From assembly GCA_017509065.1 (NCBI GenBank), contig JAFWQM010000022.1:16669-80668 (forward strand): DNA of 64,000 bases, read 5' to 3'. Shown here one piece after another: positions 25,040 to 35,300 of the stretch. Numbering within the stretch: the stretch's first letter is position 1; the number at the start of each line of letters is the position of its first letter. This DNA is from Clostridia bacterium (lineage in GTDB: Bacteria > Bacillota_A > Clostridia > Christensenellales > Aristaeellaceae). The position numbers and the translations under genes were made by a program. The notes beneath the pieces are model-generated. The model was not told the origin of the DNA and made no database searches. It worked only from the letters and a program-made list of their open reading frames with translations.

Positions 25040-25864
25040 ATGGGCCTGTGGGTGGCGGACGGGGAAAAAGGGCTGATACTGCTGGACGGGGACGGGAACA
25101 GGAAAATCGGCCCGCCGGGGGAAGCGCTGTGCAGGGCATGCGGCAGGATATGGTGCGCGGGGGCGGGCCAGTGCCGATGCTACGCGGAATCGACGGGCGA
25201 ATATCTCTGCGGTCTTACGCTGCCCACGGGCGTATGCGCGATGACCGCGCTGGGAAATCAGGTATACGCCCTGTCCGCCGACGCCGACAGCGTGACGGCC
25301 TTCTGCGCGGAAACGGGAGAGATCCGCTGCTGCGCCCCGGCCGGAATGTACCCGCGGGATGTGTGCGCGCATCCGAGGCAAAAATATTTTCTCGTGGCGG
25401 GCGGCGTATCCGGGGAAATGCTGCTGCTGGACGCCGCCCTGCAAAGGCTGAGGGTTTACCGCCTGCCCGGCACGGTCTGCGGCGCGTGTTTTTTCAGCCG
25501 CGGCATGGCGGCGCTGTGCGCGGTGGAGCGCGGGGAAGCGCTCGCGTCCCGGCTTTTCTCCGTCAGCTACCGGGGCGTGACGGAAGAAATATTCGCGCTG
25601 CCGCTGGTGCCTTCCTGCCTGTGCGGCCTGCCGGACGGCGGGTGCGCGATGGGCTGCTGCGGGGAAACCGTCTGTTTCCGGGCAAACAAAAAGGCTGCCT
25701 TTCGGCAACCTTTTTCCTGCCCTTTGCGGCTGCGCGCCGCGCGAGGCTATATGCTGCTGTGTGAAGCCGGGGAAGGGGTATATTCCCTTCCTTCCGGACG
25801 CAGGGTGTATTCGGGAGCAAACGTCCTGGACGCCCTGCCGGTCGAAGCTTTGCAGCCGTCGTGA
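25040..25864 (+). CDS. Cysteine-rich propeller-like protein, unknown function
   Basis: The 274-residue protein has about six blade-like repeats: LWVADGEKGLILLDGDGN, CRCYAESTGEYLCGL, QVYALSADADSVTAFCAETG, QKYFLVAGGVSGEMLLLDAA and later ones. They resemble YVTN/WD-type beta-propellers. It holds 22 cysteines (8 percent) in pairs such as RACGRIWC, RCC, SCLC and MGCC, far more than such proteins usually carry. No signal peptide is visible. It is divergent to the tail-fibre gene, so a shared phage origin is possible. A purine-rich GGAAGAGGGGG stretch precedes the ATG. Confidence 0.65.
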   Translation: MGLWVADGEKGLILLDGDGNRKIGPPGEALCRACGRIWCAGAGQCRCYAESTGEYLCGLTLPTGVCAMTALGNQVYALSADADSVTAFCAETGEIRCCAPAGMYPRDVCAHPRQKYFLVAGGVSGEMLLLDAALQRLRVYRLPGTVCGACFFSRGMAALCAVERGEALASRLFSVSYRGVTEEIFALPLVPSCLCGLPDGGCAMGCCGETVCFRANKKAAFRQPFSCPLRLRAARGYMLLCEAGEGVYSLPSGRRVYSGANVLDALPVEALQPS

Positions 25865-25878
25865 GGAAACGGGGAAAA

Positions 25879-26358
25879 TCAGTAGAGCCGGGGCTTCCGT
25901 TCGCGCGCGTACATCAGCTCTGTCTTGTAGCCGCTGCGGACGATGAACTGATAAGCGTCATCTTTCTGCCCCGTGGGGCGCATCACCTTGTAGCGCCGCA
26001 GGCGATAGCACTGGGTCTCCTGCAGCACCGGCAGATCATCCGCGATCACCTGCGCCAAAGCCCAGGTGCGGCGCGGATTCAAGGGCCTGTGACCCCATTC
26101 GGAAAACACGTAAGAGCCAATCTCTCCCGGAGGACAGACGGAGAAAAAAACCACCCTTGTCCTCTCGACCTGCACCCGGTCGATGTTGTACTTGCGCGCT
26201 TCCAATACCAAGGGATAAACCTCATAATACAGCATGCTTCGGCGCATGCGCTCTTTATCCATTTCCTCATGCTGACGGCGGCTGCGATCATACCACAGAA
26301 TCAGCAGCATACCCAATGCGGCTGCGCACAGAAACAGCGTCCACCCGCTCATCCGCAT
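25879..26358 (-). CDS. Small membrane-anchored protein, unknown function
   Basis: The 159-residue protein has one N-terminal membrane segment (LFLCAAALGMLLILWY), then a charged helix and a mixed domain with VVFFSVCPPGEIGSYVFSEW and RRYKVMRPTGQKDDAYQFIV. An AAAGGAGATC site supports the ATG at 26358. I do not recognise a family. It is convergent with the propeller-like gene, only 14 bases from its stop. Confidence 0.75.
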   Translation of the reverse strand: MRMSGWTLFLCAAALGMLLILWYDRSRRQHEEMDKERMRRSMLYYEVYPLVLEARKYNIDRVQVERTRVVFFSVCPPGEIGSYVFSEWGHRPLNPRRTWALAQVIADDLPVLQETQCYRLRRYKVMRPTGQKDDAYQFIVRSGYKTELMYARERKPRLY

Positions 26359-26561
26359 GATCTCCTTTCCGCAAGCTCAGGAGTATTGTATCATCGGCTT
26401 TTTCCAAATGCAACACGATATCAGGATTGTTGGCAATTTGTAATAGTTTCGATACCTCTCCTTCATCCATGCGGAAATGGCGTAAAATTCCATGACGGAA
26501 TTGTGATGACAGTGTTGCGGGAATTTTGTCGATTTCTTTGCTGGAGGGGGGGAGGGATGGG

Positions 26562-26712
26562 GAGGAGTTTATAGTTTATAGTTTAGAGTTTGGAGGTGTT
26601 TAGTGTTCCAGCTTGTAAGGGCATCATTCCTATATAACGCATATGCGTTTTTCTGCATGTAAGATATATAAAAACTCCTAACTCCTCACTCCTAACTCCA
26701 AACTATAAACCC
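26562..26712. repeat. Family C repeat, copy 2, running into the end of mfd
   Basis: The left arm has AGTTTATAGTTTATAGTTTA and the right arm CTCCTAACTCCTCACTCCTA followed by ACTATAAAC. The centre holds TTCCAGCTTGTAAGG, whose complement also occurs in the 24.9 kb copy. The right arm overlaps the last codons of mfd. Nothing else is visible in 26359-26677. Confidence 0.8.
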
Positions 26713-29700
26713 CCCCTCCTTCCTCCGCTTCCACCTTCTCCAGCAGCGTCACGGCGGAGCGGAGCATTTCCTCGACGGTCAGGCGGGGGTCGCGGAACAG
26801 GAGGGCGGGTTCCCTGGCGGCGGAGAGGAGCAGGCGTTTATCCGTCTTTTCCAGGGCGGCGAAGAGGGCGGCGGGGTCGGGGAGGGCGTTCGGGGCGAAC
26901 CTGCACACCAGCGCGTTCACCACAAAATTGACCTTTGCGATGCCCAATCTTCCGCAGATGCCGCGCAGGTGGGCGATGTCGATCAGGTTCATCACCGGTT
27001 CGGGCACGTCGCCGAAGCGGTCGATGAGCTCCTCGATCACGTCCTCGCGGGTTTCGCGGGTCTTGATGAGGGCGATGCGCTTGAAAACCTCCATCCGCTG
27101 GTTTTCGCCGCGCACGTAATCCTGCGGCAGGTAAGCGTCCACGCGGAGATCCACGCGGGTGTCCACCTCCGCGGGAACCTCCTGGCCCTCGGCGGCCTGG
27201 GCCTCGCGCACGGCTTCCTCGATGAGGCGGCAGTACATGTCGTAACCCACCGCCGCCACCTGGCCAGACTGCTCGGGGCCGAAGATGTTGCCCGCACCGC
27301 GGATCTCCAGGTCGCGCATGGCGATGCGGAAGCCGGAGCCGAAGGCCGTGAACTCCCGGATGGCGGACAGGCGCTTCTGGGCGGTTTCGGAGATCATCTT
27401 GTCCGGCCGCACGGTGAAATAGGCGTAGGCCACGCGGGTGGAGCGGCCCACGCGCCCGCGAAGCTGATAGAGCTGACTTAAGCCGAAGCGGTCCGCGTCG
27501 TAGATCACGATGGTGTTGGCCGTGGGCACATCCAGACCGTTTTCGATGATGGTGGAGCAGAGCAGCACGTCAAAGCGCCCCTCGTAGAAATCCAGCATCA
27601 CGTCCTCCAGCAGGCTTTCCTTCATCTGCCCGTGGGCCACGGCGATGCGGGCTTCCGGCACCAGCGCCCGCAGGCGGGCGGCAAAGGCGTCGATGTGCTG
27701 TACGTGATTATATAGGAAATAAACCTGCCCCTGCCGGTTCAGCTCCCGCATGATGGCGTCGCGGATGACCGCGTCGTTGTAGTCCAGCACGTAGGTCTGC
27801 ACCGGGTAGCGCTCCTCCGGCGGGGTTTGCAAAAGGCTCATGTCCCTAACGCCCACCATGGACATATGCAGCGTGCGGGGAATTGGCGTGGCGGACAGGG
27901 TCAGCACGTCCACGGTCTTTTTCAGGTTCTTGATGGCTTCCTTGTGCGCCACGCCGAAGCGCTGCTCCTCGTCCACGATCAGCAGGCCCAGGTCCTTGAA
28001 GTGCACATCCTTGGACAGCAGCCGGTGGGTGCCGACAAGGATATCCACCTTGCCCTGGGCCAGCTTTGCCAGCGTTTCCTTTTGCAGCTTGGGGCTGCGG
28101 AAGCGGGACAGCACGTCGATATTCACCGGGAAATCGGCGAAGCGGCGGAGCATGGTGTAGTAGTGCTGCTGGGCCAGGATGGTGGTGGGGGCCAGGAGCG
28201 CCACCTGCTTGCCGTCCATGACCGCCTTCATGGCGGCGCGGAGGGCCACTTCGGTTTTGCCGTAGCCCACGTCGCCGCAGATGAGGCGGTCCATGTTGTG
28301 GCTGGTTTCCATGTCCCGTCGGATGTCGTCCACGGCCTTTTCCTGGTCGGGGGTCAATTCATAAGGAAAGGCGTCCTCGAACTCCCGCTGCCATGGGGTG
28401 TCCGGGCAGAAAGCGTGGCCGGGCATGGCTTGGCGCTCGGCATACAGGCGCACCAGGTCGAAGGCCAGCTTTTTCAGGCCCGCCTTGACTTTATTCTTCT
28501 TCTTCGCCCAGTCATTGCCGCTCAGGGAGTTGAGCGGCGGCGCGGCGTCCTGGCCGCCGATGAACTTCTGCACCCGGTCGAACTGGTCGGTGGGCACGTA
28601 GAGCTTATCGCTGCCCTGGTACTGGATCAGCAGGTAATCCCGGTAAGTGCCCTCGGTCTGCAGCCGCACGGTGCCCTTGAAAATGCCGATGCCGTGGGCT
28701 TCGTGAACGACGTAGTCCCCCTCTTTCAGGTCGGTGAAGGCTTCGATGCGCTCCCCGGCGTTCTGGCGCTTCCGGGCCTTGCGGTAGCCGGAGCCGAACA
28801 GGTCGCTGTCCGCAATGACCACTAATTTGCATTCGGCCAGCGTGAAGCCGTGGGACAGGGTTTGGGACAGGATTACGGCGTCCCCGGACTGGGGGGTGGG
28901 TTTTTCATCGCTGGTGGGCGTCGGCGTTTCCAGGTTTTCCAGCGCGGTTTGCAGGCGGTGGGAGCGGGCCTCGCCGCCTGCCATCAGCAGGGTCAGATAC
29001 CCTTCCTGCTTCCAGGTTTTCAGGTCGCTCGCCAAATCCTTGAAGCGGCTCACGTACTTGGGCGCGTTCACCCCGGCGAAACGGGCAATGCGGTTGGGTT
29101 TCAGCCCGCCCATGCCCCGCAGAATCTCCATGAGCAGATGAACGGGCTTGCCGTTCATGGCTGCAGCCGCTTCTTCCCAGGAGCGCAGCAGGGCGATTTG
29201 TTCCGGCACGGCCTCCTGCCGCTCCAGGGTGAGCTTAAAATCCTCCTGGAATCCGGCGGCGCGGTCCTCGCACCGGGCTTTCACCCGGTCGGGCTCCTCG
29301 ATCACAAGGATCGAGTTTTCCAGATAATCCCATGCCCAGGCGCAGGGCACGTCCAGCGCGCCTGCCCACAGGGACAGGCTGGGGGCCTGGACGCCCGCCT
29401 CCAGCTGGTCAGCGTCCTGGAACAGCCGGGCCACGCCGGTATCGTAGACCTTCGGCGCGGACGCTTCCACGATCTCTCCGGCATCCGCTTCGTCGCCGTC
29501 TTCCTCCGGCAGCGGCGGCAGGTCGGGAGATAAAAGGCTTTTCGGCAGGCTGTTCAGCTGGTTCCTGACCAGGGCGCGGATGTCCTTCGCCTTATCCTTT
29601 GGCAGCAGCCATTCCACGGCGGGATAAAACGCCGCTTCTTCCATGTTTTCCAGGCTGCGCTGGCTGATCGGGTCAAAGGCGCGGATGGAGTCCACCTCGT

Positions 29701-30286
29701 CGTCCCAGAACTCCATGCGGGTCGCGCCGTTCTCCGCCGGGGAGAAAGCGTCCACGATGTCGCCGCGCAAGGCGCACTGGCCCCGGCCCTCCACCATGTC
29801 CACCCGCTCGTAGCCCATCTTTACCAGCCGGGAAATTAAGTCCTGAGGCTCCATGCGGTCGCCGGGTTTCAGCGTGACCGCGTGCTCCTCAAACCCCTTG
29901 ACCGGCATCATCCGTGTCATCAGCGCGTCGGCGGAAAGGCACAGCGCCTTGATTTCCCCGCGCCGCGCCTTTTGCAGCACGGAAAGCCGCCGGAACGCGC
30001 TCTCCCGGCTGGCGGTGCCGCGGGTGAAGTTCACGTCCGGAGCGGGCAATACCGCCGCGCCGCCGCCCAGCCAGGCGGTCAGATCATCCGCCGCCCGCAT
30101 GGCCAGGGCGTCGGAAGGCGCGATATAGACGATGGGCCGCTTCGACGCCGCATGCAGCAGCGCGGCGCAGAAGGGCCGCTGGCCCTCCGCCATGTCGTAG
30201 AGCGCGGCGATCCCGTCTGATTGCGCGTCAAAAGCCTCCCGAAAGGCAGGGGAGGCGGATAAATAGTCCAGAAGATTATTCAGCAT
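26678..30286 (-). CDS. mfd: Transcription-repair coupling factor
   Basis: The 1202-residue Mfd removes stalled RNA polymerase and recruits UvrA. The UvrB-like N-terminal part (about 1-350) includes VEGRGQCALRGDIVDAFSPA. A CarD-like RNA polymerase-interaction domain follows (EGDYVVHEAHGIGIFKG, LLIQYQGSDKLYVPTDQ). The RecG-like helicase has GDVGYGKTEVALRAA, DEEQRFGV, LSATPIPRTLHMS and YQLRGRVGRS. The TRCF C-terminal domain contains NQRMEVFKRIALIKT. The final residues GGVYSLELGVRS and the stop come from a dispersed repeat. It overlaps pth by 11 bases, so the two are cotranscribed. Confidence 0.96.
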   Translation of the reverse strand: MLNNLLDYLSASPAFREAFDAQSDGIAALYDMAEGQRPFCAALLHAASKRPIVYIAPSDALAMRAADDLTAWLGGGAAVLPAPDVNFTRGTASRESAFRRLSVLQKARRGEIKALCLSADALMTRMMPVKGFEEHAVTLKPGDRMEPQDLISRLVKMGYERVDMVEGRGQCALRGDIVDAFSPAENGATRMEFWDDEVDSIRAFDPISQRSLENMEEAAFYPAVEWLLPKDKAKDIRALVRNQLNSLPKSLLSPDLPPLPEEDGDEADAGEIVEASAPKVYDTGVARLFQDADQLEAGVQAPSLSLWAGALDVPCAWAWDYLENSILVIEEPDRVKARCEDRAAGFQEDFKLTLERQEAVPEQIALLRSWEEAAAAMNGKPVHLLMEILRGMGGLKPNRIARFAGVNAPKYVSRFKDLASDLKTWKQEGYLTLLMAGGEARSHRLQTALENLETPTPTSDEKPTPQSGDAVILSQTLSHGFTLAECKLVVIADSDLFGSGYRKARKRQNAGERIEAFTDLKEGDYVVHEAHGIGIFKGTVRLQTEGTYRDYLLIQYQGSDKLYVPTDQFDRVQKFIGGQDAAPPLNSLSGNDWAKKKNKVKAGLKKLAFDLVRLYAERQAMPGHAFCPDTPWQREFEDAFPYELTPDQEKAVDDIRRDMETSHNMDRLICGDVGYGKTEVALRAAMKAVMDGKQVALLAPTTILAQQHYYTMLRRFADFPVNIDVLSRFRSPKLQKETLAKLAQGKVDILVGTHRLLSKDVHFKDLGLLIVDEEQRFGVAHKEAIKNLKKTVDVLTLSATPIPRTLHMSMVGVRDMSLLQTPPEERYPVQTYVLDYNDAVIRDAIMRELNRQGQVYFLYNHVQHIDAFAARLRALVPEARIAVAHGQMKESLLEDVMLDFYEGRFDVLLCSTIIENGLDVPTANTIVIYDADRFGLSQLYQLRGRVGRSTRVAYAYFTVRPDKMISETAQKRLSAIREFTAFGSGFRIAMRDLEIRGAGNIFGPEQSGQVAAVGYDMYCRLIEEAVREAQAAEGQEVPAEVDTRVDLRVDAYLPQDYVRGENQRMEVFKRIALIKTRETREDVIEELIDRFGDVPEPVMNLIDIAHLRGICGRLGIAKVNFVVNALVCRFAPNALPDPAALFAALEKTDKRLLLSAAREPALLFRDPRLTVEEMLRSAVTLLEKVEAEEGGGVYSLELGVRS

Positions 30287-30851
30287 GGCGTTTGTTGAAG
30301 CGGTTCATCGCCGCGTCGATGCCGTTTTCCGCCCAGCACAGCGCGGCGTCCGCGGCGGTCATGTAGGCGTCGAAGGCGATCTTCCGCTCCTCCTCCGTCT
30401 GAAATTTGCTCAGCACCCAGTCCGCCAAATCCCATTCCGGCGGCGGCGCGCCCATGCCCACCCGCACGCGGGGAAAATCCCCCGAGCCGGTGCACTGCAC
30501 GATGTGGCGCAGGCCGTTGTGGGTGCCGGGGCCGCCCTTAGCCCGCACGCGCACCTGGCCGAAAGGCAGGTCGATATCGTCCACAAGGAGCAGCATGTCC
30601 TTGGGCTCGATCTTGTACCAGTTCAGCGCTTCCTGCACCGTCAGGCCGGAGAGGTTCATGTAAGTCTGGGGCTTGATCAGCGCCAGCTTTTGCCCTTTGT
30701 AGATGGTTTCCCCCACGGTGCCCTGGAATTTCAGCTTCTTGATCGGCGTGTCCAGCTTCGCCGCGATGATGCTGATCACATCGTACCCCACGTTGTGGCG
30801 GGTGTGTTCATACTTTTCGCCCGGATTGCCCAGGCCCACGATGGCTAACAT
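30276..30851 (-). CDS. pth: Peptidyl-tRNA hydrolase
   Basis: The 191-residue enzyme recycles peptidyl-tRNA released from stalled ribosomes. Its motifs are IVGLGNPGEKYEHTRHNVGY with the catalytic His, KPQTYMNLSG, LLVDDIDLPFGQVRVR and KGGPGTHNGLRHI. The ATG at 30851 sits 5 bases after AGGAG and gives the standard MLAIVGLGNPG start; an upstream in-frame ATG at 30887 has no site. It lies upstream of mfd in the same operon, a common pairing in Bacillota. Confidence 0.95.
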   Translation of the reverse strand: MLAIVGLGNPGEKYEHTRHNVGYDVISIIAAKLDTPIKKLKFQGTVGETIYKGQKLALIKPQTYMNLSGLTVQEALNWYKIEPKDMLLLVDDIDLPFGQVRVRAKGGPGTHNGLRHIVQCTGSGDFPRVRVGMGAPPPEWDLADWVLSKFQTEEERKIAFDAYMTAADAALCWAENGIDAAMNRFNKRHAE

Positions 30852-30877
30852 AGGTTCTCCTGATTCTGTATTTATCG

Positions 30878-31726
30878 TTATGCCCAATCTGCCTGATCCG
30901 CAATGTCGCGGTCATCCCAGTCCGGATGCTGCTGAATCAAAGATAGCACGCTCTGAAACTGTGAAATTGAAACATTCATAAAGTCCGCCGCCATGCTCAT
31001 GGGCATGGACGACTTTTTTTCGTGCCATCTCCTGATCTGCGCCACGATGTTCATGTATTTTCCCGCCGCTTCCCGTTCCATGCCGTATGTCATCAGCGTC
31101 ATATATTCCTGTCTCCTTTCTTCGTTCCCTTTCAATTCGGTTACAGCCTGATCCAGTTCCTTGCTGTACGGGCCGGTTACTTCGCCATGATCCAGATAGT
31201 TCATTGCTTCCCGTAGTTCCCGGCTGACAGCGCCTTTTGTTCCTTTTGTATTTGCCACGATTTTTACCGCACCGTCATTGAGAAGCAGTTCTTCGTTTTG
31301 ATCGCAGCGATAGCGGAACGTATACAGATATTGTTTTTCGCCGTAAGGGTCGAAATTACAGATAAAAATCACATAAGCGTTTTTCAGCTGTCGGTAATCA
31401 GCTCCGGCAGGGAAAAAACTGACGTCGAGCATCTCTTGATAATAGCGCATACGCCTTGCAAGGTTCTTTTGATCGGTGGTTTGCACCTCAACGTCATATA
31501 TCACGCCGCGGTCGTCTTCCACATAAAGATCAAGCCTGATTCCCTTGGATTCAAATTTTTCCTTCATGGTTTTTTCCGGCTCGATCATGCGAATCTGACG
31601 AATCTTTTTCTGCAAAATATACTCCAATAGGGGTTTGATTCGCTTCGGTTCGCGCATAACCATTGAAAAGACGTAATTATTCATTAGCGTTTGCTCGCTC
31701 AACGGCCTGATTTCAACCATGTACAT
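30878..31726 (-). CDS. Rpn-family PD-(D/E)XK nuclease/transposase-like protein
   Basis: The 282-residue protein starts MYMVEIRPLSEQTLMNNYVF. The nuclease core reads GIRLDLYVEDDRGVIYDVEV followed by QTTDQ, then RRMRYYQEMLD. The D...E-x-Q residues match the Rpn/PD-(D/E)XK set, whose members are recombination-promoting nucleases present in many copies in gut Clostridia. ATG 31726 or 31720 could be used. It lies 26 bases upstream of the pth start. Its exact DNA target is unknown. Confidence 0.85.
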   Translation of the reverse strand: MYMVEIRPLSEQTLMNNYVFSMVMREPKRIKPLLEYILQKKIRQIRMIEPEKTMKEKFESKGIRLDLYVEDDRGVIYDVEVQTTDQKNLARRMRYYQEMLDVSFFPAGADYRQLKNAYVIFICNFDPYGEKQYLYTFRYRCDQNEELLLNDGAVKIVANTKGTKGAVSRELREAMNYLDHGEVTGPYSKELDQAVTELKGNEERRQEYMTLMTYGMEREAAGKYMNIVAQIRRWHEKKSSMPMSMAADFMNVSISQFQSVLSLIQQHPDWDDRDIADQADWA

Positions 31727-31818
31727 CCACTTCCTAAAACCGGATTGATACCTTCCATTTATATTGTATCCTGAAACTTTTCAAATAGCAAGGATTTCTT
31801 CATAAATCAATGGCCGGA

Positions 31819-31848
31819 AAACAAAAAACCCGCCATGAGCGGGTTTTG
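31819..31848 (-). terminator. Terminator for rpsT
   Basis: On the minus strand ACCCGC and GCGGGT form the stem, followed by a TTTTTTG run, 13 bases after the rpsT stop. Confidence 0.85.
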
Positions 31849-31860
31849 CAAGGCAAGCAA

Positions 31861-32124
31861 TTAAGCGTTCGCTTTGGCCAGAGCCTTAGCCAGACGCGCC
31901 TTTTTGCGGTTGGCGGTATTCTTGTGCATAACGCCCTTGGAAACCGCTTTATCAATAGCGGAGGTGGTGGCGCTCAGCTGCGCGCTGGCGGGGGCCACAC
32001 CCTCGGTCAGGGCGACCTGATACTTCTTGACGGCGGTCTTAACGCCGGTCTTCACCATACGATTCCGCAGGTTCTTTGTTTTGCTCACCTTCACGCGCTT
32101 CATGGCGGACTTAATATTGGGCAA
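31861..32124 (-). CDS. rpsT: 30S ribosomal protein S20
   Basis: The 87-residue basic, helical protein opens MPNIKSAMKRVKVSKTKNLR and closes with KNTANRKKARLAKALAKANA, the diagnostic end of S20. It binds 16S rRNA early in 30S assembly. AGGAGGTGAAGGAAG lies upstream and a strong terminator downstream, so it is monocistronic. It is divergent to ileS. Confidence 0.96.
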   Translation of the reverse strand: MPNIKSAMKRVKVSKTKNLRNRMVKTGVKTAVKKYQVALTEGVAPASAQLSATTSAIDKAVSKGVMHKNTANRKKARLAKALAKANA

Positions 32125-32328
32125 CTTCCTTCACCTCCTCGTGGATACTTGCTGATAATCAGCAACGACTATATTACCACAGAAAAAATGAAAACGCAAG
32201 ACTTATTTTTGGGTTTTTCTTTCCCTCTCTGAAAAAAATTACGTCCTTTCAGTCTCCGGCGCAGACGAAGCGAAGGAGAACGGCCGCAGAAATTGATGAA
32301 GATTTCGCAAATACAACCGGGTGTATAG

Positions 32329-32357
32329 TTGATTTTGCGTGCCGATTATAGTATAAT
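32329..32357 (+). promoter_or_regulatory. Promoter for ileS
   Basis: TTGATT (32329-32334), 17 bases, then TATAAT (32352-32357), 35 bases before the start codon. I found no T-box elements in the short leader. Confidence 0.85.
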
Positions 32358-32391
32358 TCTCGGGACACAACGTATTTAGGGGGATGGAATC

Positions 32392-35300
32392 TTGAAGTAC
32401 GAAGAGCTGGACAGCAAACTGAATTTATCCGCTCTGCAGGAGGAAGTGCTTTCCTTCTGGAAGGAGAACCACACTTTTGAAAAATCTTTGGAAGGGAAAA
32501 ACAGCGAGGTCGTGTTCTACGACGGCCCGCCCTTCCCCACCGGCAAGCCGCACCACGGCACGGTCCTGGTTTCTTTTATTAAAGATATGATCGCCCGGTA
32601 CTGGACCATGCGGGGCAATTCCGTGCCGCGGGTCTGGGGCTGGGACTGCCATGGCCTGCCCATTGAGAACCAGGCTGAAAAGACCCTGGGCATCGCGGAC
32701 AAGAGCATCATCGAAAAATCCACCAGCATCAAGACCGCCGACGAGGCCGCGAAGGTGGAAGGTACGGTCAACGACAAGTGGCACCGGGCCGTGCAGGGCG
32801 CGGTGGACGAGGCCGCACGCTTCCCCCAGTACAAGGGGATGCACGTGGGCATGGCCGCGTTCAACAACGAATGCCGCAATATCGTATCCAGCAACAACGA
32901 AGCCTGGCGCGAGTATATCGAGGAAATGGCCCGCTGGGTGGACTATGACCACGCCTACAAGACCATGACGCCCCAGTTCATGGAGAGCGTGATGTGGGCC
33001 TTCAAATCCTGCTATGACAAGGGCCTCATCTATTCCGGCTACCGCGTCACGCCCTACTGCATGCACTGCGAAACCTCCCTGTCCATTTCCGATACCCGCG
33101 AATCCGACTCCACCCGGCCCCGGCAGGACCGCTGGATCATCGCCAAGTTCCGCAGCGAGAGCGAACCGGAAATGAACGGCAAGCCGGTCTATTACCTTGC
33201 CTGGACGACCACGCCCTGGACGCTGCCCTCCAACCTGGCGCTGAGCGTGCATGAAAACCTCACCTACGCTTACGTTGACGTGGGCGAGCAGATTTACGTC
33301 GCCTGCGAAAACACCCTGACGAACTTCAAAAACGTATTCGGCGAAAAACCCGAGATCGTGAAGCGCGTGCAGGGCAAGGATATGCTGGGCCTGCTCTATG
33401 AACCGCTGTTCCCCTACTTTGCTTTCATGCGCAAGGACGGCGCGTTCCGGTTCGTGTCCGCGGATTACGTGGACGCCTCCGAGGGCGTGGGCATCGTGCA
33501 CACCGCGCCTGCCTTCGGCGAGGACGACTACTGGACCTGCCGAAAGAACAATATCCCCACCGACATCGTGAACCCCGTGGACGCCAAGGGCCACTTCTCC
33601 GAGGAAGTGACCGACTTCTTCGAGGACAGCAAGACCCGCAACGTGATTGAGATGAACCCGATCATCGTGCGCTTCCTCTACGCCAACGACAAGGCCGTGG
33701 CGGACGGCAGCCTAGTGCATAACTACCCCCACTGCTGGCGCTGCAAGAACCCCCTGATTTACAAGGCCATGAGCGCCTGGTATTTCAACATCGAAAAGAT
33801 CAAGCCCCAGCTGATCGAAGAAAACGAAAAGATCAACTGGGTGCCCGAAACCGTCAAGCACGGCCGCTTCGGCAACTGGCTGGAAAACGCCCGGGACTGG
33901 AACATCTCCCGCAACCGCTACTGGAGCACGCCCATCCCCATCTGGGAATGCGACTGCTGCAAGGAGCGGAAGGTGCTGGGCAGCATCGCGGAAATCAAGG
34001 AGGTCAGCGGCATGGAACTGACCGACCTGCACCGCCAGTACATGGATCAGGTGACTTTCCCCTGCAAGTGCGGCGGCACCATGCGCCGCGTGCCCGAGGT
34101 GCTGGACTGCTGGTTTGAATCCGGCTCCGTCACCTACGCCCAGAAGCACTATCCCTTTGAAAACAAGGATTGGTTCGAGACCCACTTCCCCTGCGACTTC
34201 ATTGTGGAATACACCGGCCAGATCCGCTGCTGGTTCTATTATATGCACGTCATGGCCGTGGCCCTGTTCGGCCGGCCCGCGTTCAAGAACTGCATCGTGC
34301 ACGGTACCCTGCTGGCGAAGGACGGAAAGAAGCTCAGCAAGTCCTCCAAGAACTACACCGACCCCATGGAGCTGATGCGTGGCTACGGCACCGACGCCTT
34401 CCGCCTGTACCTGTACCAGAGCAACGCCATGCTGATGGGCGACCTGAAATTCGACGACGACGGCCTCAAGGACGCTTACCAGCAATTGGTGGCCCCGCTG
34501 TGGAACGCCGCGAACTTCTTCATCTCCTATGCCAACGTAGACAGCTACCATCCCGACAGCCTGAAAGAACCCAAGACCGACCACCAGCTGGACCGCTGGA
34601 TTCTGGCGAAATTGCAGGAAACCGAAAAGACCATCCGGGAAGCCATGGACGCTTATCAGGTGGACGGCTATGTGACGCCGCTTGTCTCCCTCATGGACGG
34701 CCTGACCAACTGGTACATCCGCCGTTCCCGCCGCCGCTTCTGGGGCAGCGAGATGACCGAGGACAAGCAAGCCGCCTACGACACGCTGTACTACGTGCTG
34801 GTGAACCTGATCAAGCTGTACGCGCCGGTGGCCCCCATCCTGAGTGAAAAACTGTACCGCATCCTGACCGGCGAGGAGTCCGTGCACCTGGCCGACTGGC
34901 CCAGCATCCCCGAATCCTACGCCGACGACAAGCTGATTGCCGACGTGGAACTGGTGCGGCGCGTCATCCGCCTGACCCGTTCCATCCGTGAAAAGCAGAA
35001 GGTGAAGAACCGCCAGCCGCTTTCCCTCATGCAGATCGCCCTGAACGACCCGGCAGGGGCCCAGGTGGTGGCCGCTTTTACGGACATCATCAAGGAAGAG
35101 CTGAACGTGAAGGAGCTGGAGATTCTCGACGACGTGGATCACATCGCTACGGTGTCCTACAAGCCCTGCTTCCCCGTCATCGGCCAGAAGTATCCCGCCC
35201 AGCGCCCCGCCATCATCAAGGCGGTGCAGACCGGGAAATTCAGGCTGGAAGACGGCAAGGTCGTTCTGGACATGGGCGGAGAGCAGCAGGCATTTGACGA

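Noticed and set aside
26288..26470. 60-codon minus-strand ORF
   Set aside because: It overlaps the start and ribosome site of the membrane protein at 25879-26358 and has no ribosome site of its own.
32125..32391. T-box leader for ileS
   Set aside because: The promoter is only 35 bases from the start codon, leaving no room, and no T-box consensus is seen.
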